DNA of 64,000 nucleotides from Comamonadaceae bacterium (GCA_947450695.1 CANFWV010000004.1:57205-121204); one strand, 5' to 3'; counted from the stretch's first letter, positions 1 through 9,264 are shown. Notes: generated by a model from the letters alone, not told the origin. Program-made: numbers and translations.

Positions 1-30
1 ATCCTTTCTTTAAATTCAGGAACTGAACCC

Positions 31-1353
31 ATGATTCGATACCTCAAACGCGGCCGCGACGTGCAAGCCCGGGCAAATGACGACGTCAAAGTGCGAGCCA
101 CTGTTGAAGGCATTATTTGCGACATCGAACAACGCGGTGATGACGCAGTACGCGAGTACAGCCGCAAATTTGACAACTGGGAGCCTGCCGACTTCCGCCT
201 GTCAAAGGGCCAGATTGAGCAAGCGATGAACAGCCTGTCGGCGCGCGAACTCGAGGACATCCGATTTGCACAAGCGCAGATCCGCAATTTTGCGCAGATT
301 CAGCGTGACTCGATGCGCGATGTGGAAGTGGAAACCCGTCCCGGCGTGATCCTTGGCCACCGCCACATTCCCGTCAATGCCGTGGGTTGTTACGTGCCCG
401 GTGGAAAGTACCCGATGATCGCGTCGGCCCACATGAGCGCACTGACAGCCAAAGTAGCCGGGGTCAAGCGCATCGTCTCAACGGCACCGCCGTTCAATGG
501 CGCACCACATCCGGCGATCGTCACAGCCATGCACCTTGCCGGCGCGGACGAGATATTGGTGCTCGGCGGTGTGCAGGCCGTGGTGGCGATGGCGGTCGGT
601 ACGCCTAGCCTCAAGCCGGTCGATATGCTGGTTGGCCCGGGCAACATGTTTGTGGCCGAGGCGAAACGCCAGTTGTACGGCCGTGTCGGCATCGACTTGT
701 TCGCCGGACCGACTGAAACGCTGGTAATCGCTGATGACTCTGTCGACGGTGAGCTGGTGGCCGTTGACCTGCTGGGTCAGGCCGAACACGGCGCTACGTC
801 GCCCTCTGTGCTGCTGACCGACAGCGAGGCCTTGGCACGCAGCACCATGGCAGAGATCGAGCGCCAGCTCAAAGTGTTGCCGACGGCGGCCATTGCCGCG
901 CAAAGCTGGGCAGAGTTCGGCGAAATCATCGTCTGCGACAGCCGTCAAGAGATGCTGCAAAAGGCTGACGAACTGGCGTCTGAGCACGTACAGATCATGA
1001 CACGTGAGCCGGACTATTTCCAGCACAACATGACCAACTACGGCGCGCTGTTCATCGGCCCGCGTACTAACGTGGCGTTTGGCGACAAGGTCATCGGCAC
1101 CAATCACACGCTGCCGACCAACAAGGCTGCGCGTTACACCGGGGGTCTGTGGGTCGGCAAGTTCTTGAAGACATGCACCTATCAAAAGGTGACGACTGAC
1201 GAGGCCAGCGCAGAGATCGGTGAGTACTGCTCACGCCTGTGCCACATGGAAAATTTTGCCGGCCATGGCGAACAGGCCAATATCCGGGTACGCCGTTATG
1301 GCACACGGCCAGATGTACCTTGGTATCAACCCGTGCCAGCGATGGACGCATGA
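31..1353 (+). CDS. HisD-family NAD-dependent alcohol dehydrogenase (sulfopropanediol dehydrogenase-like)
   Basis: The 440-residue protein has the full histidinol dehydrogenase fold. The zinc ligands expected from E. coli HisD are present (Gln250, His253, Asp352, His412), as are the catalytic pair Glu318-His319, the GPGN loop at 202-205 and FAGPTET at 224-230. No his biosynthesis genes are near. Instead an SDR remnant, a LacI regulator and a TctC binding protein follow, a setting typical of catabolic HisD paralogues such as the dihydroxypropanesulfonate dehydrogenase HpsN. It probably oxidises a small polyol or hydroxyacid to the acid with two NAD+. The substrate is inferred, not shown. The stop overlaps the ATG of the SDR remnant by four bases (ATGA). 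Confidence 0.9.
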   Translation: MIRYLKRGRDVQARANDDVKVRATVEGIICDIEQRGDDAVREYSRKFDNWEPADFRLSKGQIEQAMNSLSARELEDIRFAQAQIRNFAQIQRDSMRDVEVETRPGVILGHRHIPVNAVGCYVPGGKYPMIASAHMSALTAKVAGVKRIVSTAPPFNGAPHPAIVTAMHLAGADEILVLGGVQAVVAMAVGTPSLKPVDMLVGPGNMFVAEAKRQLYGRVGIDLFAGPTETLVIADDSVDGELVAVDLLGQAEHGATSPSVLLTDSEALARSTMAEIERQLKVLPTAAIAAQSWAEFGEIIVCDSRQEMLQKADELASEHVQIMTREPDYFQHNMTNYGALFIGPRTNVAFGDKVIGTNHTLPTNKAARYTGGLWVGKFLKTCTYQKVTTDEASAEIGEYCSRLCHMENFAGHGEQANIRVRRYGTRPDVPWYQPVPAMDA

Positions 1354-1478
1354 CCGCGCTTGGCCGCATTGGCCGCGTGGAAGAGGTGATGGGCCCTATC
1401 TTGTTCCTGGCCAGCGAAGCGTCGAGCCTGATGACCGGCAGCGCGTTGATGCTTGACGGCGGCTGGACAGCGGCATGA
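1350..1478 (+). pseudogene. C-terminal remnant of a short-chain dehydrogenase/reductase
   Basis: This 42-residue reading frame matches only the last part of a classical SDR. It has a GRIGRVEEV segment, then [12 protein letters not shown] and the terminal DGGW tail that closes the NAD-binding fold. The roughly 200 N-terminal residues, including the TGxxxGxG nucleotide loop and the YxxxK active site, are absent. It begins with an ATG overlapping the HisD stop and ends inside the start of the LacI gene, so a deletion seems to have removed the front of the gene and joined the tail to hisD. The fragment cannot be an active enzyme, but it may preserve translational coupling to the regulator downstream. 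Confidence 0.8.
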
Positions 1479-2563
1479 AATCCAATCCGACCGCCCACGA
1501 CGTCGCCCGGCTGGCGGGCGTTTCACAGTCGGCCGTGAGCCGCAGTTTCACCGCCGGCGCCAGTGTGGCGCCGGCCACGCGAGAGCGCATCTTGGCGGCT
1601 GCACGCGAGATCGGTTACCGGCCCAATGCCATTGCCCGTAGCCTCATCACCAGGCGCAGCCGCATCGTTGGGCTGGTCATGAGCTACCTTGAGAATCAGT
1701 TCTACCCGCTGGTCATTGAGCGCTTCTCGCAAGCCCTGCAACGCAACGGCTATCACGTGCTCCTGTTCATCAGCGAGACGACGGATGCGGACGCGATTCT
1801 GACCGACATCCTTCAGTACCAGGTCGACGGGATCGTGATGGCGTCCACCACACTGTCGTCTGGTCTGGCACAGGACTGCGCCAAAGCCGGCATCCCGGTG
1901 GTGTTGTTCAACCGGGTGGCGCAACTTGGTGCCATGGGGCGTTTCTCCACCAGTTCAGTGACGTCGCAAAACCGCAAGGGCGGCCGGCTGGTGGGCGAAC
2001 TGTTGCTGCAGACGGGTCACCGCCGCATCGCGTGGCTGGCCGGACTTGAAGATGCATCAACCAGCCTGGACCGCGAGGCTGGGCTTCGCGAGGCGCTAGG
2101 GGAAGCTGGTATGGCGCTATACGCCAGGGGCGTTGGCCGCTATGATTTTTCTGAGGCAAAGCAGGTCGTGCTGAAGATGTTCAGCGACCCCGCTACACGA
2201 CCCGATGCATTGTTTGCGGCTAATGATCACATGGCCATTGCGGCGCTGGAGACTTTGCGCACCGACCTCGGGCTTCGGGTGCCAGAGGATGTCTCTGTGG
2301 TGGGCTTCGACAACGTGCCGCAAGCGGCGTGGCCATCCTTTAACTTGACCACAGTTCAGCAGGATGTGGACCGCATGGTGGAGGCCACCCATACCCTGTT
2401 GTTCGAACAAATCGACGGCGAAGTGCTGGCGCGCAGCGTGACCGTGCCCTGCGTGCTGGTGGAGCGCGGCACCGTGCGCGTTCGGGAATCACGGCGCGTC
2501 GTGTTAACACCGGCCGGGGGCCCAGTACCCCATCCAGAAAAGAAGCGGAACACAACAACATGA
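1475..2563 (+). CDS. LacI-family transcriptional regulator
   Basis: The 362-residue protein starts with a LacI helix-turn-helix (residues about 5-55: [15 protein letters not shown], then the hinge helix region [10 protein letters not shown]). A periplasmic-binding-protein-like effector domain follows, with the family's conserved segment [11 protein letters not shown] near residue 268. It is embedded in the run hisD - SDR remnant - lacI - unknown gene - tctC - lyase, with its start overlapping the SDR remnant and its stop overlapping the next gene. It is therefore probably the local regulator of this catabolic operon, responding to a sugar- or polyol-like ligand. No operator can be assigned because there is no intergenic space on either side. 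Confidence 0.92.
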   Translation: MKSNPTAHDVARLAGVSQSAVSRSFTAGASVAPATRERILAAAREIGYRPNAIARSLITRRSRIVGLVMSYLENQFYPLVIERFSQALQRNGYHVLLFISETTDADAILTDILQYQVDGIVMASTTLSSGLAQDCAKAGIPVVLFNRVAQLGAMGRFSTSSVTSQNRKGGRLVGELLLQTGHRRIAWLAGLEDASTSLDREAGLREALGEAGMALYARGVGRYDFSEAKQVVLKMFSDPATRPDALFAANDHMAIAALETLRTDLGLRVPEDVSVVGFDNVPQAAWPSFNLTTVQQDVDRMVEATHTLLFEQIDGEVLARSVTVPCVLVERGTVRVRESRRVVLTPAGGPVPHPEKKRNTTT

Positions 2564-2913
2564 TGGATCTTCAGAAATTCAGTAACGACCGGACGATTTC
2601 CATCGTGGGCGCCGGCCTGTTCGACGCCAATCCGGAGATCACCCACAAGGCGATTCCGTTGATCGGCGTTCGCGCTGGGGCTGTCGATCTCGCCATGGGT
2701 GCTGATCGTGCGCCCGGTGGCGTGGCTGACTATGCCGCGCGGCTGGGACCGCTGTACAAACGTATTGCCGCATCGCGCCAGCACGAACAACCGTGGGATG
2801 AAGCGCTGATCAAAGTGGTGCAAGCACAGCGCGGCAACCACTTGGGTCATGCCGAGCTGGAGTCTCGCCGGGCTTGGCGAGATGAACAATGCATGACCTT
2901 TGCAGCGGCCTGA
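2560..2913 (+). CDS. Small protein of unknown function
   Basis: This 117-residue frame starts at ATG within an ATGA overlap with the LacI stop, which suggests translational coupling. Third codon positions are strongly GC-rich along the whole frame, as in the neighbours, so it is likely a true coding sequence. I do not recognise a family. The N-terminal part has a hydrophobic beta-like segment (ISIVGAGLF), and the rest is amphipathic and charged. There is no signal peptide or membrane segment. It could be a single-domain enzyme accessory or the front piece of a larger lost gene, as the adjacent SDR remnant shows that this locus has suffered deletions. Confidence 0.5.
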   Translation: MMDLQKFSNDRTISIVGAGLFDANPEITHKAIPLIGVRAGAVDLAMGADRAPGGVADYAARLGPLYKRIAASRQHEQPWDEALIKVVQAQRGNHLGHAELESRRAWRDEQCMTFAAA

Positions 2914-2971
2914 CGGCGGCCTTGACACCAATCTTCTTGATTCAACCCAACCCACCGAAAACGACTTCATC

Positions 2972-3973
2972 GTGAATAGTTACCCCACACTCCCCGCCCA
3001 AGCCGTCCGTCGCCTGCTGAGCACAGCCATAGCCCTGGCAGCCTGCGGCCTGCCCGCCGCACATGCTCAGAGCGAATACCCCAACAAGCCGATCCGCCTG
3101 ATCGTGCCCTTCGCCACCGCTGGCGTGACCGACACCAGTGCCCGCATCGTGGCAGAGAAGCTCAGCCGGGAGCTGGGCCAGCAGGTGGTGGTCGACAACA
3201 AGCCCGGCGCGGCCGGCAACATCGGCACCCAGATGGTCGCACGAGCCGAACCGGACGGCTACACCTTGCTGCTCGGCTATGACGGCACGCTGGTGATCAA
3301 CCCCAACGTCTATGCCAAGGTGCCTTTCGACCCTGTCAAGGACTTCGCTCCCATCGGCAAGATCGGCGACGCCATCTTGGTCGTAGCGACTAATGCCAAA
3401 TTGGGCGTCAACACCATGGCCGAACTGCAGAACTACGCCAAGACCGTTCCGGGCGGCATGTCCTACGGCAGCGCCGGCACCGGCAGCACCACCCATCTGG
3501 CTGGCGAAATGTTGCACCAACGCACCGGCATCCCGATGACCCACGTGCCCTACAAGGGCGGCGGGCAGGCGGTGGCTGACGTGGTGGGCGGCGCCCTGCC
3601 GGTGACGTTCGCCGCGGTGGCAGGGGCCATGCCCTTCGTCAAGGGTGGCCAGATCAAAGCCGTGGCCGTTACCTCGCGCCAGCGTGCGCCCTCATTACCG
3701 GACGTACCGACCTTCATAGAAGCCGGTCTGAAGGACTTCGAGATCAACTCCTGGGTCGGTCTGCTGGCGCCAGCGCGCACGCCTAAGCCCGTGATCGACA
3801 AGCTGAACGTGGCGCTGCAAAAGGTGCTGAACGCGCCCGAAATGCGCGACCGCCTCTCTTCGCTGGGCATCGTGGCCATGCCGGGCACGCCCGAGGCCTA
3901 CGGCCGCGAGATTGTGCGCGACCTGGAGAAGAACAAGGCGATCGTCAAAGCCGCCGACATCAAGCTGGAATGA
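2972..3973 (+). CDS. TctC/Bug-family tripartite tricarboxylate transporter substrate-binding protein
   Basis: After a Sec-type signal peptide ending in AHAQ, the mature protein shows the Bug signature: YPNKPIRLIVPFATAG, then VVDNKPGAAGNIG, PDGYTLL, FDPVKDFAPI and a THVPYKGGGQA segment. These proteins sit in the periplasm and bind carboxylic acids or related small molecules. A GTG at 2972 is preferred over an in-frame ATG at 2900, because the upstream 24 residues would precede the signal peptide and overlap the preceding gene. The Shine-Dalgarno in front of the GTG is weak. It lies in a plus-strand run with the LacI regulator and a PEP-mutase-type lyase, so its ligand is probably the substrate of those enzymes. 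Confidence 0.9.
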   Translation: MNSYPTLPAQAVRRLLSTAIALAACGLPAAHAQSEYPNKPIRLIVPFATAGVTDTSARIVAEKLSRELGQQVVVDNKPGAAGNIGTQMVARAEPDGYTLLLGYDGTLVINPNVYAKVPFDPVKDFAPIGKIGDAILVVATNAKLGVNTMAELQNYAKTVPGGMSYGSAGTGSTTHLAGEMLHQRTGIPMTHVPYKGGGQAVADVVGGALPVTFAAVAGAMPFVKGGQIKAVAVTSRQRAPSLPDVPTFIEAGLKDFEINSWVGLLAPARTPKPVIDKLNVALQKVLNAPEMRDRLSSLGIVAMPGTPEAYGREIVRDLEKNKAIVKAADIKLE

Positions 3974-4010
3974 GCGCTTTTCTTTTTCCTTATTCTTGAC
4001 AGGAACTACC

Positions 4011-4874
4011 ATGGCCAATCCCATCCTTCGACAAAAACTCGCTGCGGGCGAATTCATCGTCATCCCCGGCGTGCAAGACATGATTGCGACCGTCATGACC
4101 AACAAGGTTGGTTTTGACATCATCTACGGGACCGGCTACTGGACCACCGCCTCAGCCTATGGCTTGCCAGACGCCGGCATCGCCACTTACACCCAGATGG
4201 TCGACCGCATGCGCACCATCACGCGCACAAGCAATGCCGCCCTCATCGCCGACGCAGACACCGGGTACGGCGGCCTGCTCAACGTGCACCATACGGTGCG
4301 CGGCTATGAAGAAGCCGGCGTCACCGCGATTCAGATTGAGGATCAGGAATTCCCCAAAAAATGCGGCCACACGCCCTACAAGCGCTGTGTGCCTATCGAA
4401 GACATGGTCGAGAAGATCAAGGTCGCGTCCGAAGCTCGCGAAGACAAGGAGAACTTCCTCATCATCGCCCGAACCGATGCGCGCGCCAGTCTCGGCATGG
4501 ACGATGCCTTGCGCCGCATGGAGGCCTATGCAAAGGCTGGTGCCGACATCCTGTTCTTCGAGGCGCCTCAGTCAGAGGAAGAGATGCGCCGAGCCTGCGC
4601 GGCCTTCGACCTGCCCATGATGGCGAACATGGCCGACGGCGGGAAAACACCCATTCTGCCGGCCGATGTGCTCAAAGAAATTGGCTATTCCCTTGCCATC
4701 TTTCCCGCCATGACCAGCCTGGTCGCAGCCGCTGCGATGGAGAAAGCGCTGCGTCACCTCAAGGAGGCTGGCACCAGCTTGTCGCCCGACATTCCCATGA
4801 CCGACTTCAACGAGTTCTGCCGCTTGATCGGCTTCGATGAAGTCTGGGACTTCGAGAAGCGCTGGGCGCGTTGA
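4011..4874 (+). CDS. Isocitrate lyase/PEP mutase superfamily carbon-carbon lyase
   Basis: The 287-residue protein starts at ATG 4011 behind an AGGA ribosome site. It has the superfamily's TIM-barrel hallmarks: the YGTGYWTTASAYGLPD entry segment (about 39-54), the metal-binding DADTGYG at 81-87, and the lyase loop KKCGH at 116-120 containing the catalytic cysteine. The size and loop fit the methylisocitrate lyase, dimethylmalate lyase and oxaloacetate hydrolase branch, not the long isocitrate lyases. It should cleave a 2-hydroxy-dicarboxylate into pyruvate or glyoxylate plus a second acid. It follows a TctC gene by 37 bases, so the pair may import and split one substrate. Confidence 0.88.
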   Translation: MANPILRQKLAAGEFIVIPGVQDMIATVMTNKVGFDIIYGTGYWTTASAYGLPDAGIATYTQMVDRMRTITRTSNAALIADADTGYGGLLNVHHTVRGYEEAGVTAIQIEDQEFPKKCGHTPYKRCVPIEDMVEKIKVASEAREDKENFLIIARTDARASLGMDDALRRMEAYAKAGADILFFEAPQSEEEMRRACAAFDLPMMANMADGGKTPILPADVLKEIGYSLAIFPAMTSLVAAAAMEKALRHLKEAGTSLSPDIPMTDFNEFCRLIGFDEVWDFEKRWAR

Positions 4875-5138
4875 GACCGGTTGGTCAAATATGAAAAACA
4901 ACAGGCAGATCACCGACAAGACTAAGTGCCGCGGCCCGAACATGGGCGTGGAATGCCGACACTGCCATGGCACAGTACTTAGACTTCGTGGCTGCATCGC
5001 GTACAACAGAGATGGAACTCAGTCCTCGATGATGGCGAATGGACAAGGACTGTTGAAAGGTCATGCGTCGTTGTACTCATATGCTTTTTCAGGTATCCCG
5101 TTGACTCTACATCTCAATCAACAAAGCTCGAAAGATTT

Positions 5139-6266
5139 ATGAAAATCCGCGCCGCCATTCTTGAATCCGTTGGACTCCCTGCACCCTATCGGCAGAGTCG
5201 TCCCCTGCGCATCCTGGAGGTCGACCTTGATCCGCCCCAGCACGGCGAGGTACTGGTGCGCATCCGCGCCGCAGGCCTCTGCCATTCTGATTTGTCGGTG
5301 ATCAACGGCGACCGGCCTCGGCCGGTACCCATGGTGCTAGGACACGAAGCTGCCGCCGAAGTCGTCGAATGCGGCGCTGGCGTGACCGACCTCGCGCCGG
5401 GTGACCGCGTCGTGCTAGTGTTCATCCCGAGTTGTGGTTGCTGCACGCTTTGCGCAGAAGGCCGTCCGGCACTTTGCGAGCCAGGCGCCCTGAGCAACAA
5501 CGCAGGCACACTGCTCGGTGGTGGCAGACGCCTGAACAAGGGTGGTACGCCGATCAACCACCACATAGGTGTCTCGTGCTTTGCCGAGTACGCGGTTGTT
5601 TCGCGACACTCGTGCGTGAAGATCCAATCTGACATCTCGTATCCCGAGGCCGCACTGTTCGGCTGTGCCGTGCTGACCGGTGTTGGCGCAGTCGTGAACA
5701 CCGCGAGACTGCAGGCAGGTAGCACGGCGGCCATACTCGGGCTTGGCGGCGTCGGCTTCAGCGCGTTGCTTGGGGCTGTCGCCAGCGGCGCACGCGAAAT
5801 CGTCGCGATCGACCTCAATGAAGAAAAACTCAAACTCGCGCGCGAACTTGGCGCGACTGCGACGTTCAACGCGGGGCACCCCGACTGCGCCGAACAGATC
5901 CGTGAAATCACGAAAGGCGGAGTTGACTACGCATTCGAAATGGCAGGTGCGATTCCGGCGATGGAACTGGCATGGAAGATCACTCGGCGCGGCGGCAGCA
6001 CGATCTCGGCCGGACTACCCAACCCAGCGCTACGGTTCCAGTTGCCACCAGTGACGCTGGTAGCCGAGGAGCGCACCTTGCGCGGAAGCTACATTGGATC
6101 GGCCGTTCCTGCGCGTGACATTCCACGTTACATCGACCTCTACCAGCGCGGCAAGCTGCCTGTTAACCGCCTGATGGGCGCGCAACTTGCGTTCGATGAC
6201 ATCAACGAAGGTTTCGACCGCCTAGCGACCGGTCACGCGTTGCGGGATGTGGTGGTTTTCAAATGA
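5139..6266 (+). CDS. Zinc-dependent medium-chain alcohol dehydrogenase
   Basis: The 375-residue protein has catalytic zinc ligands Cys48, His69 and Cys176. The structural zinc loop Cys99-x2-Cys102-x2-Cys105-x7-Cys113 is also present, followed by a Rossmann GLGGVG at 201-206. The length and the extended loop between the two zinc regions resemble the class III/aryl-alcohol dehydrogenase group. The 264 bases upstream contain no convincing gene, so it may be transcribed separately from the lyase operon. The likely reaction is NAD(P)-dependent oxidation of a primary alcohol or hydroxyacid. Substrate unknown. Confidence 0.9.
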   Translation: MKIRAAILESVGLPAPYRQSRPLRILEVDLDPPQHGEVLVRIRAAGLCHSDLSVINGDRPRPVPMVLGHEAAAEVVECGAGVTDLAPGDRVVLVFIPSCGCCTLCAEGRPALCEPGALSNNAGTLLGGGRRLNKGGTPINHHIGVSCFAEYAVVSRHSCVKIQSDISYPEAALFGCAVLTGVGAVVNTARLQAGSTAAILGLGGVGFSALLGAVASGAREIVAIDLNEEKLKLARELGATATFNAGHPDCAEQIREITKGGVDYAFEMAGAIPAMELAWKITRRGGSTISAGLPNPALRFQLPPVTLVAEERTLRGSYIGSAVPARDIPRYIDLYQRGKLPVNRLMGAQLAFDDINEGFDRLATGHALRDVVVFK

Positions 6267-6314
6267 TGAGGACAGCCATGCTGGTGACAGACCCGTGCAG
6301 GTATTGAACCCAGC

Positions 6315-6647
6315 TTAATCCTTGAGGCTCACCCCCAGAACATTTAGCTTTTTAGCCAAGGAAGCCCTGCGTTTAGCGGCCCTAGCCGCGGTTTCGATGG
6401 CCGCTTGAATGGCCTTAGGCCCCTTTTGTTCAACCGCTTTGATCAATCCGAATTTGTGAGCCGCATCGGCATCCGCCCTCTTGAAAGTGGCGATGAGTTC
6501 GGCATGGGCAATGGATTGATTCACAAGGACCTTATTGTCTGAAGCACTATTTTCTGCGCATTTGCTGCAGATGCCCCCTGAAGGTGATGCGGTGCTAAAG
6601 GGTTGCACGTGTCTGTATAAAAGGGTCGATATAACCGACGAGAACAA
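6315..6647 (-). CDS. Small hypothetical protein, possibly a remnant
   Basis: The 110-residue frame is the only candidate in the stretch 6267-6752. Its C-terminal 65 residues form a convincing helical, Lys/Ala-rich segment (AHAELIATFKRADADAAHKFG, then AAKRRASLAKKL). The N-terminal part is rich in Ser, Cys and Thr and looks non-coding. The real protein may start later, or this may be the tail of a decayed gene. No family is recognised. If expressed it would be a basic, helical, cytoplasmic protein. Confidence 0.3.
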   Translation of the reverse strand: MFSSVISTLLYRHVQPFSTASPSGGICSKCAENSASDNKVLVNQSIAHAELIATFKRADADAAHKFGLIKAVEQKGPKAIQAAIETAARAAKRRASLAKKLNVLGVSLKD

Positions 6648-6689
6648 GCATTAGAAAATGATCTTTAGCCACGCCGAGCAAAACCAACG

Positions 6690-6730
6690 CACCATAAAAA
6701 AAGCCGCTTCACTGCGGCTTTTTTATGGTG
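6690..6730 (-). terminator. Rho-independent bidirectional terminator
   Basis: An inverted repeat pairs 6690-6707 with 6714-6730 around a 6-base loop, with one unpaired A. The GC core GCCGC/GCGGC is flanked by A-tracts on one side and T-tracts on the other, so it can stop transcription in both directions. It lies just downstream of the minus-strand cytochrome c gene. Confidence 0.88.
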
Positions 6731-6752
6731 CGGGCCGTGAAGCCAGCCAGCT

Positions 6753-7415
6753 TCAGCGGAAGCGGCTTTGAGGCACGACTTTGACGTCGCCCTGGACAGA
6801 AGAGATGTAGTTCGCCAGCATCTTGAGTTCAGCATTGCTGTACTGCTTGGCCATGCTGCCCATGATCGGGTTCGCACGGCCCACCTTGGCGTTGTCGGAA
6901 ATTTTGTAGGCTTTTAAAGCGACAAACAAATAGTCAGCGTGCTGACCGCCGATTTTCGGGTACGAAGGGTCAATGGGCATGCTGAAATTAGCACCATGGC
7001 AAGACGCGCAATTGGCTTTGCCCAACAGAGCGGCGACTTCAGCACTAGGGGGTTTGGCTTCTTTGGGAGCCAGTTGGCCTTCAACTAAGCCGTGAACGCT
7101 GTAGTAAGCAGCCAAATCGGCGATATTCTGATCTGTCAGGCTCTCAGTGATGCCGCGCATCGTTGGGTGCTTACGGTCGCCCTTTTTGTAAGCATGCAAG
7201 GCAGACTCAATGTATTTGGCATTTTGGCCAGAAATCATCGGCACTTTGTAGACCTCTGGGAAACTGGCTTGGTAACCTTTGATGCCGTGGCATCCAATGC
7301 ACATGGCATTGATTTTCTGACCGGCCTCGGCATGGCCTGTGATGTCCTGGGCTTGGGCCGTGAAAGTCACGAACGAGACGGCCAGAGCGAAAATAGTAGG
7401 GAGCAGCTTAATCAT
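6753..7415 (-). CDS. Diheme cytochrome c (cytochrome c4-like)
   Basis: The 220-residue protein has a Sec signal peptide ending near AQAQ and two heme-binding motifs, CIGCH at 39-43 and CASCH at 136-140. The methionines in PTMRG and PIMGS fit as distal heme ligands. The two similar halves of about 90 residues each are the cytochrome c4 architecture, a periplasmic electron carrier to terminal oxidases. An ATG at 7415 is used; a GTG four codons upstream (7427) is possible. A strong terminator follows it. It stands alone and points away from the MoxR gene. Confidence 0.9.
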   Translation of the reverse strand: MIKLLPTIFALAVSFVTFTAQAQDITGHAEAGQKINAMCIGCHGIKGYQASFPEVYKVPMISGQNAKYIESALHAYKKGDRKHPTMRGITESLTDQNIADLAAYYSVHGLVEGQLAPKEAKPPSAEVAALLGKANCASCHGANFSMPIDPSYPKIGGQHADYLFVALKAYKISDNAKVGRANPIMGSMAKQYSNAELKMLANYISSVQGDVKVVPQSRFR

Positions 7416-7551
7416 TTTTGCGCGCACAATCAGTTGAAATTCATCTTAAAACCTCATCGGATTATATAGCTGCGAGTCACGGCCCCGCCGACCGCTCATG
7501 CGGGCGCCCCTCCTGCACAATCTCCCCTATCCACTTTCATTCCAACGCAAC

Positions 7552-8394
7552 ATGAAATTTCAAGGCTCTCAAAACTACGTCGCCACTGAAGACCTGATGC
7601 TGGCCGTGAACGCCTCAGCCACGCTCCGCAAGCCACTGCTGGTCAAGGGCGAACCCGGCACCGGCAAAACCATGCTGGCCGAGGAAGTGGCCGAAGCGTT
7701 GAAGTTGCCGCTACTGCAGTGGCACATCAAGTCGACCACCAAGGCGCAACAAGGTCTGTACGAATACGATGCAGTTTCCCGTCTGCGCGACTCCCAGCTA
7801 GGCGACGAAAAAGTCAAAGACATCCACAACTACATCGTCAAAGGCGTGTTGTGGCAAGCCTTCACGGCAGACCAACCGGTGGCGCTGCTGATCGACGAGA
7901 TCGACAAGGCCGACATTGAATTCCCCAACGACTTGCTGCGCGAAATCGACCGGATGGAGTTCTACTGTTATGAAACGCGGGAGCTGATCAAAGCCAAGCA
8001 CCGGCCGCTGGTTTTCATCACCTCGAACAACGAGAAAGAACTGCCTGACGCGTTTCTGCGTCGCTGTTTTTTCCATTACATAAAGTTTCCCGAAGCCGAG
8101 ACGATGAAAAAAATTGTCGACGTGCACTTTCCAGGGCTGAAAAAGGAATTGCTGGCGGCCGCCATGAAAACGTTTTACGACGTGCGCAACCTGCCAGGCT
8201 TGAAGAAAAAACCGTCGACCAGTGAACTACTGGACTGGCTCAAACTGCTGGTGGCCGAAGACATCTCGCTTGACGTGCTGCAAAGCCAAGACAACAAGGT
8301 GTCGGTGCCACCGCTGGTCGGCGCACTGCTGAAGAACGAGCAAGATGTGACCCTGTTTGAAAAACTGGTGTTCATGCAACGCCAAAACCGATGA
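7552..8394 (+). CDS. MoxR-type AAA+ ATPase
   Basis: The 280-residue protein has Walker A GEPGTGKT at 33-40, Walker B LLIDEID at 112-118, a sensor-1 region FITSNNEKELPDAFLRR and a helical lid. ATG 7552 starts right at the conserved FQGSQNYVA segment; an earlier in-frame ATG at 7498 adds unconserved residues. MoxR ATPases act as chaperones that mature or insert cofactors into partner enzymes, generally together with a VWA protein. The VWA partner here is at 9254, separated by two small genes on the same strand. Confidence 0.92.
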   Translation: MKFQGSQNYVATEDLMLAVNASATLRKPLLVKGEPGTGKTMLAEEVAEALKLPLLQWHIKSTTKAQQGLYEYDAVSRLRDSQLGDEKVKDIHNYIVKGVLWQAFTADQPVALLIDEIDKADIEFPNDLLREIDRMEFYCYETRELIKAKHRPLVFITSNNEKELPDAFLRRCFFHYIKFPEAETMKKIVDVHFPGLKKELLAAAMKTFYDVRNLPGLKKKPSTSELLDWLKLLVAEDISLDVLQSQDNKVSVPPLVGALLKNEQDVTLFEKLVFMQRQNR

Positions 8395-8401
8395 GACGCT
8401 C

Positions 8402-8647
8402 ATGCGCAACAACACTCTGTGGTTTGAAGGCCTGAGCGATGCTGTTGGCTTCGTCGGCGGTGCCCTTCTGGGATTCTGGTTTGGCCGCCTGCTGGGGCTC
8501 GACATCTTCACCGATGGCTACACCAACCATGCCATTGGCGGCATCGTGTTGGTCGGGCTGGGCGGTGGTTTGGGGCTGCAAGGGGTCCGGCGCTGGCGTC
8601 TAGCCAAAGCGGCCAGTGCCGCCAACGCATCGGAATCAGACCACTGA
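8402..8647 (+). CDS. Small two-helix membrane protein
   Basis: The 81-residue protein has two Gly-rich hydrophobic segments (about 10-32 and 40-58: GGALLGFWFGRLLG and GGIVLVGLGGGLGL) and a basic C-terminal tail (RRWRLAKAA). This predicts a two-pass inner-membrane protein. The start at 8402 lies 5 bases past the ATPase stop, which implies co-transcription with the MoxR/VWA pair. No specific family is recognised. Confidence 0.7.
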   Translation: MRNNTLWFEGLSDAVGFVGGALLGFWFGRLLGLDIFTDGYTNHAIGGIVLVGLGGGLGLQGVRRWRLAKAASAANASESDH

Positions 8648-8655
8648 GCGCGCAG

Positions 8656-9264
8656 ATGAACTGGGTGAACGCTGTCACGCTGTCTGGCCGGGGAATTGAA
8701 CTTCGACCCTTAACCTTGGCGCATGAAACCGGTCTGGCCGCTGCGGCGGCTGATGGCGAATTGTGGCGCCTGCGTGTCACCTCGGTGCCTGAGCCTGAGA
8801 ACACCCGACGCTACATTGAGTCCGCGCTGCAGGGCGAAGTCGAAGGCCATAGGCTGCCGTTTGCCGTGGTCGACGCAGCCAGCGGCCAAGTGCTCGGCTG
8901 CACCAGTTACCACGACATCGTCCCGGCCATCCAGCGGCTAGAAATCGGCTGGACTTGGTACGCCGCAAGCGCTCAGCGCACGCACATTAACACCAGTTGC
9001 AAGTTGCTGCTGCTCACGCACGCTTTTGAAAAATTGGCTTGCAAGGTGGTGGGCTGGCGCACAGACAATTTCAATTTTGCGTCACAGCGCGCCATTGAAC
9101 GACTCGGCGCTCACAAAGATGGCGTCCTTCGTGGTCATGCGATGCGCCGCGACGGCACCATCCGAGACACCGTGATGTACAGCTTGACAGCAGGTGAATG
9201 GCCCGAAGTCAAAGCCCACTTGCTGTCTCTATTGGAGCGCTCAGGAGGCCGTCATGCTGATTGA
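8656..9264 (+). CDS. GNAT-family N-acetyltransferase (RimJ/RimL-like)
   Basis: The 202-residue protein resembles the RimJ/RimL group: IELRPLTLAH at the N-terminus, YIESAL, a substrate loop VLGCTSYHDI, the acetyl-CoA region around LEIGWTWY, and the C-terminal NFASQRAIERLGAHKDGVLRGH signature. It transfers acetyl from acetyl-CoA to a protein N-terminus or small amine. The gene overlaps the start of the VWA gene by 11 bases, so it is translationally coupled into the MoxR/VWA operon. A functional link to that pair is only inferred from position. Confidence 0.88.
   Translation: MNWVNAVTLSGRGIELRPLTLAHETGLAAAAADGELWRLRVTSVPEPENTRRYIESALQGEVEGHRLPFAVVDAASGQVLGCTSYHDIVPAIQRLEIGWTWYAASAQRTHINTSCKLLLLTHAFEKLACKVVGWRTDNFNFASQRAIERLGAHKDGVLRGHAMRRDGTIRDTVMYSLTAGEWPEVKAHLLSLLERSGGRHAD

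Noticed and set aside
478..1185. Long minus-strand frame inside hisD
   Set aside because: It is antiparallel to a complete HisD-family gene with all active-site residues. GC-rich genomes give such shadow frames, and no start region or family match is present.
31..1353. hisD as a histidine biosynthesis gene
   Set aside because: No his genes are nearby and the neighbours are catabolic. Several HisD paralogues act on other alcohols.
4837..5142. 101-codon frame between the lyase and alcohol dehydrogenase
   Set aside because: It overlaps the end of the lyase and has no recognisable composition. Third positions are not GC-biased. The stretch 4875-5138 has no other gene or clear promoter.
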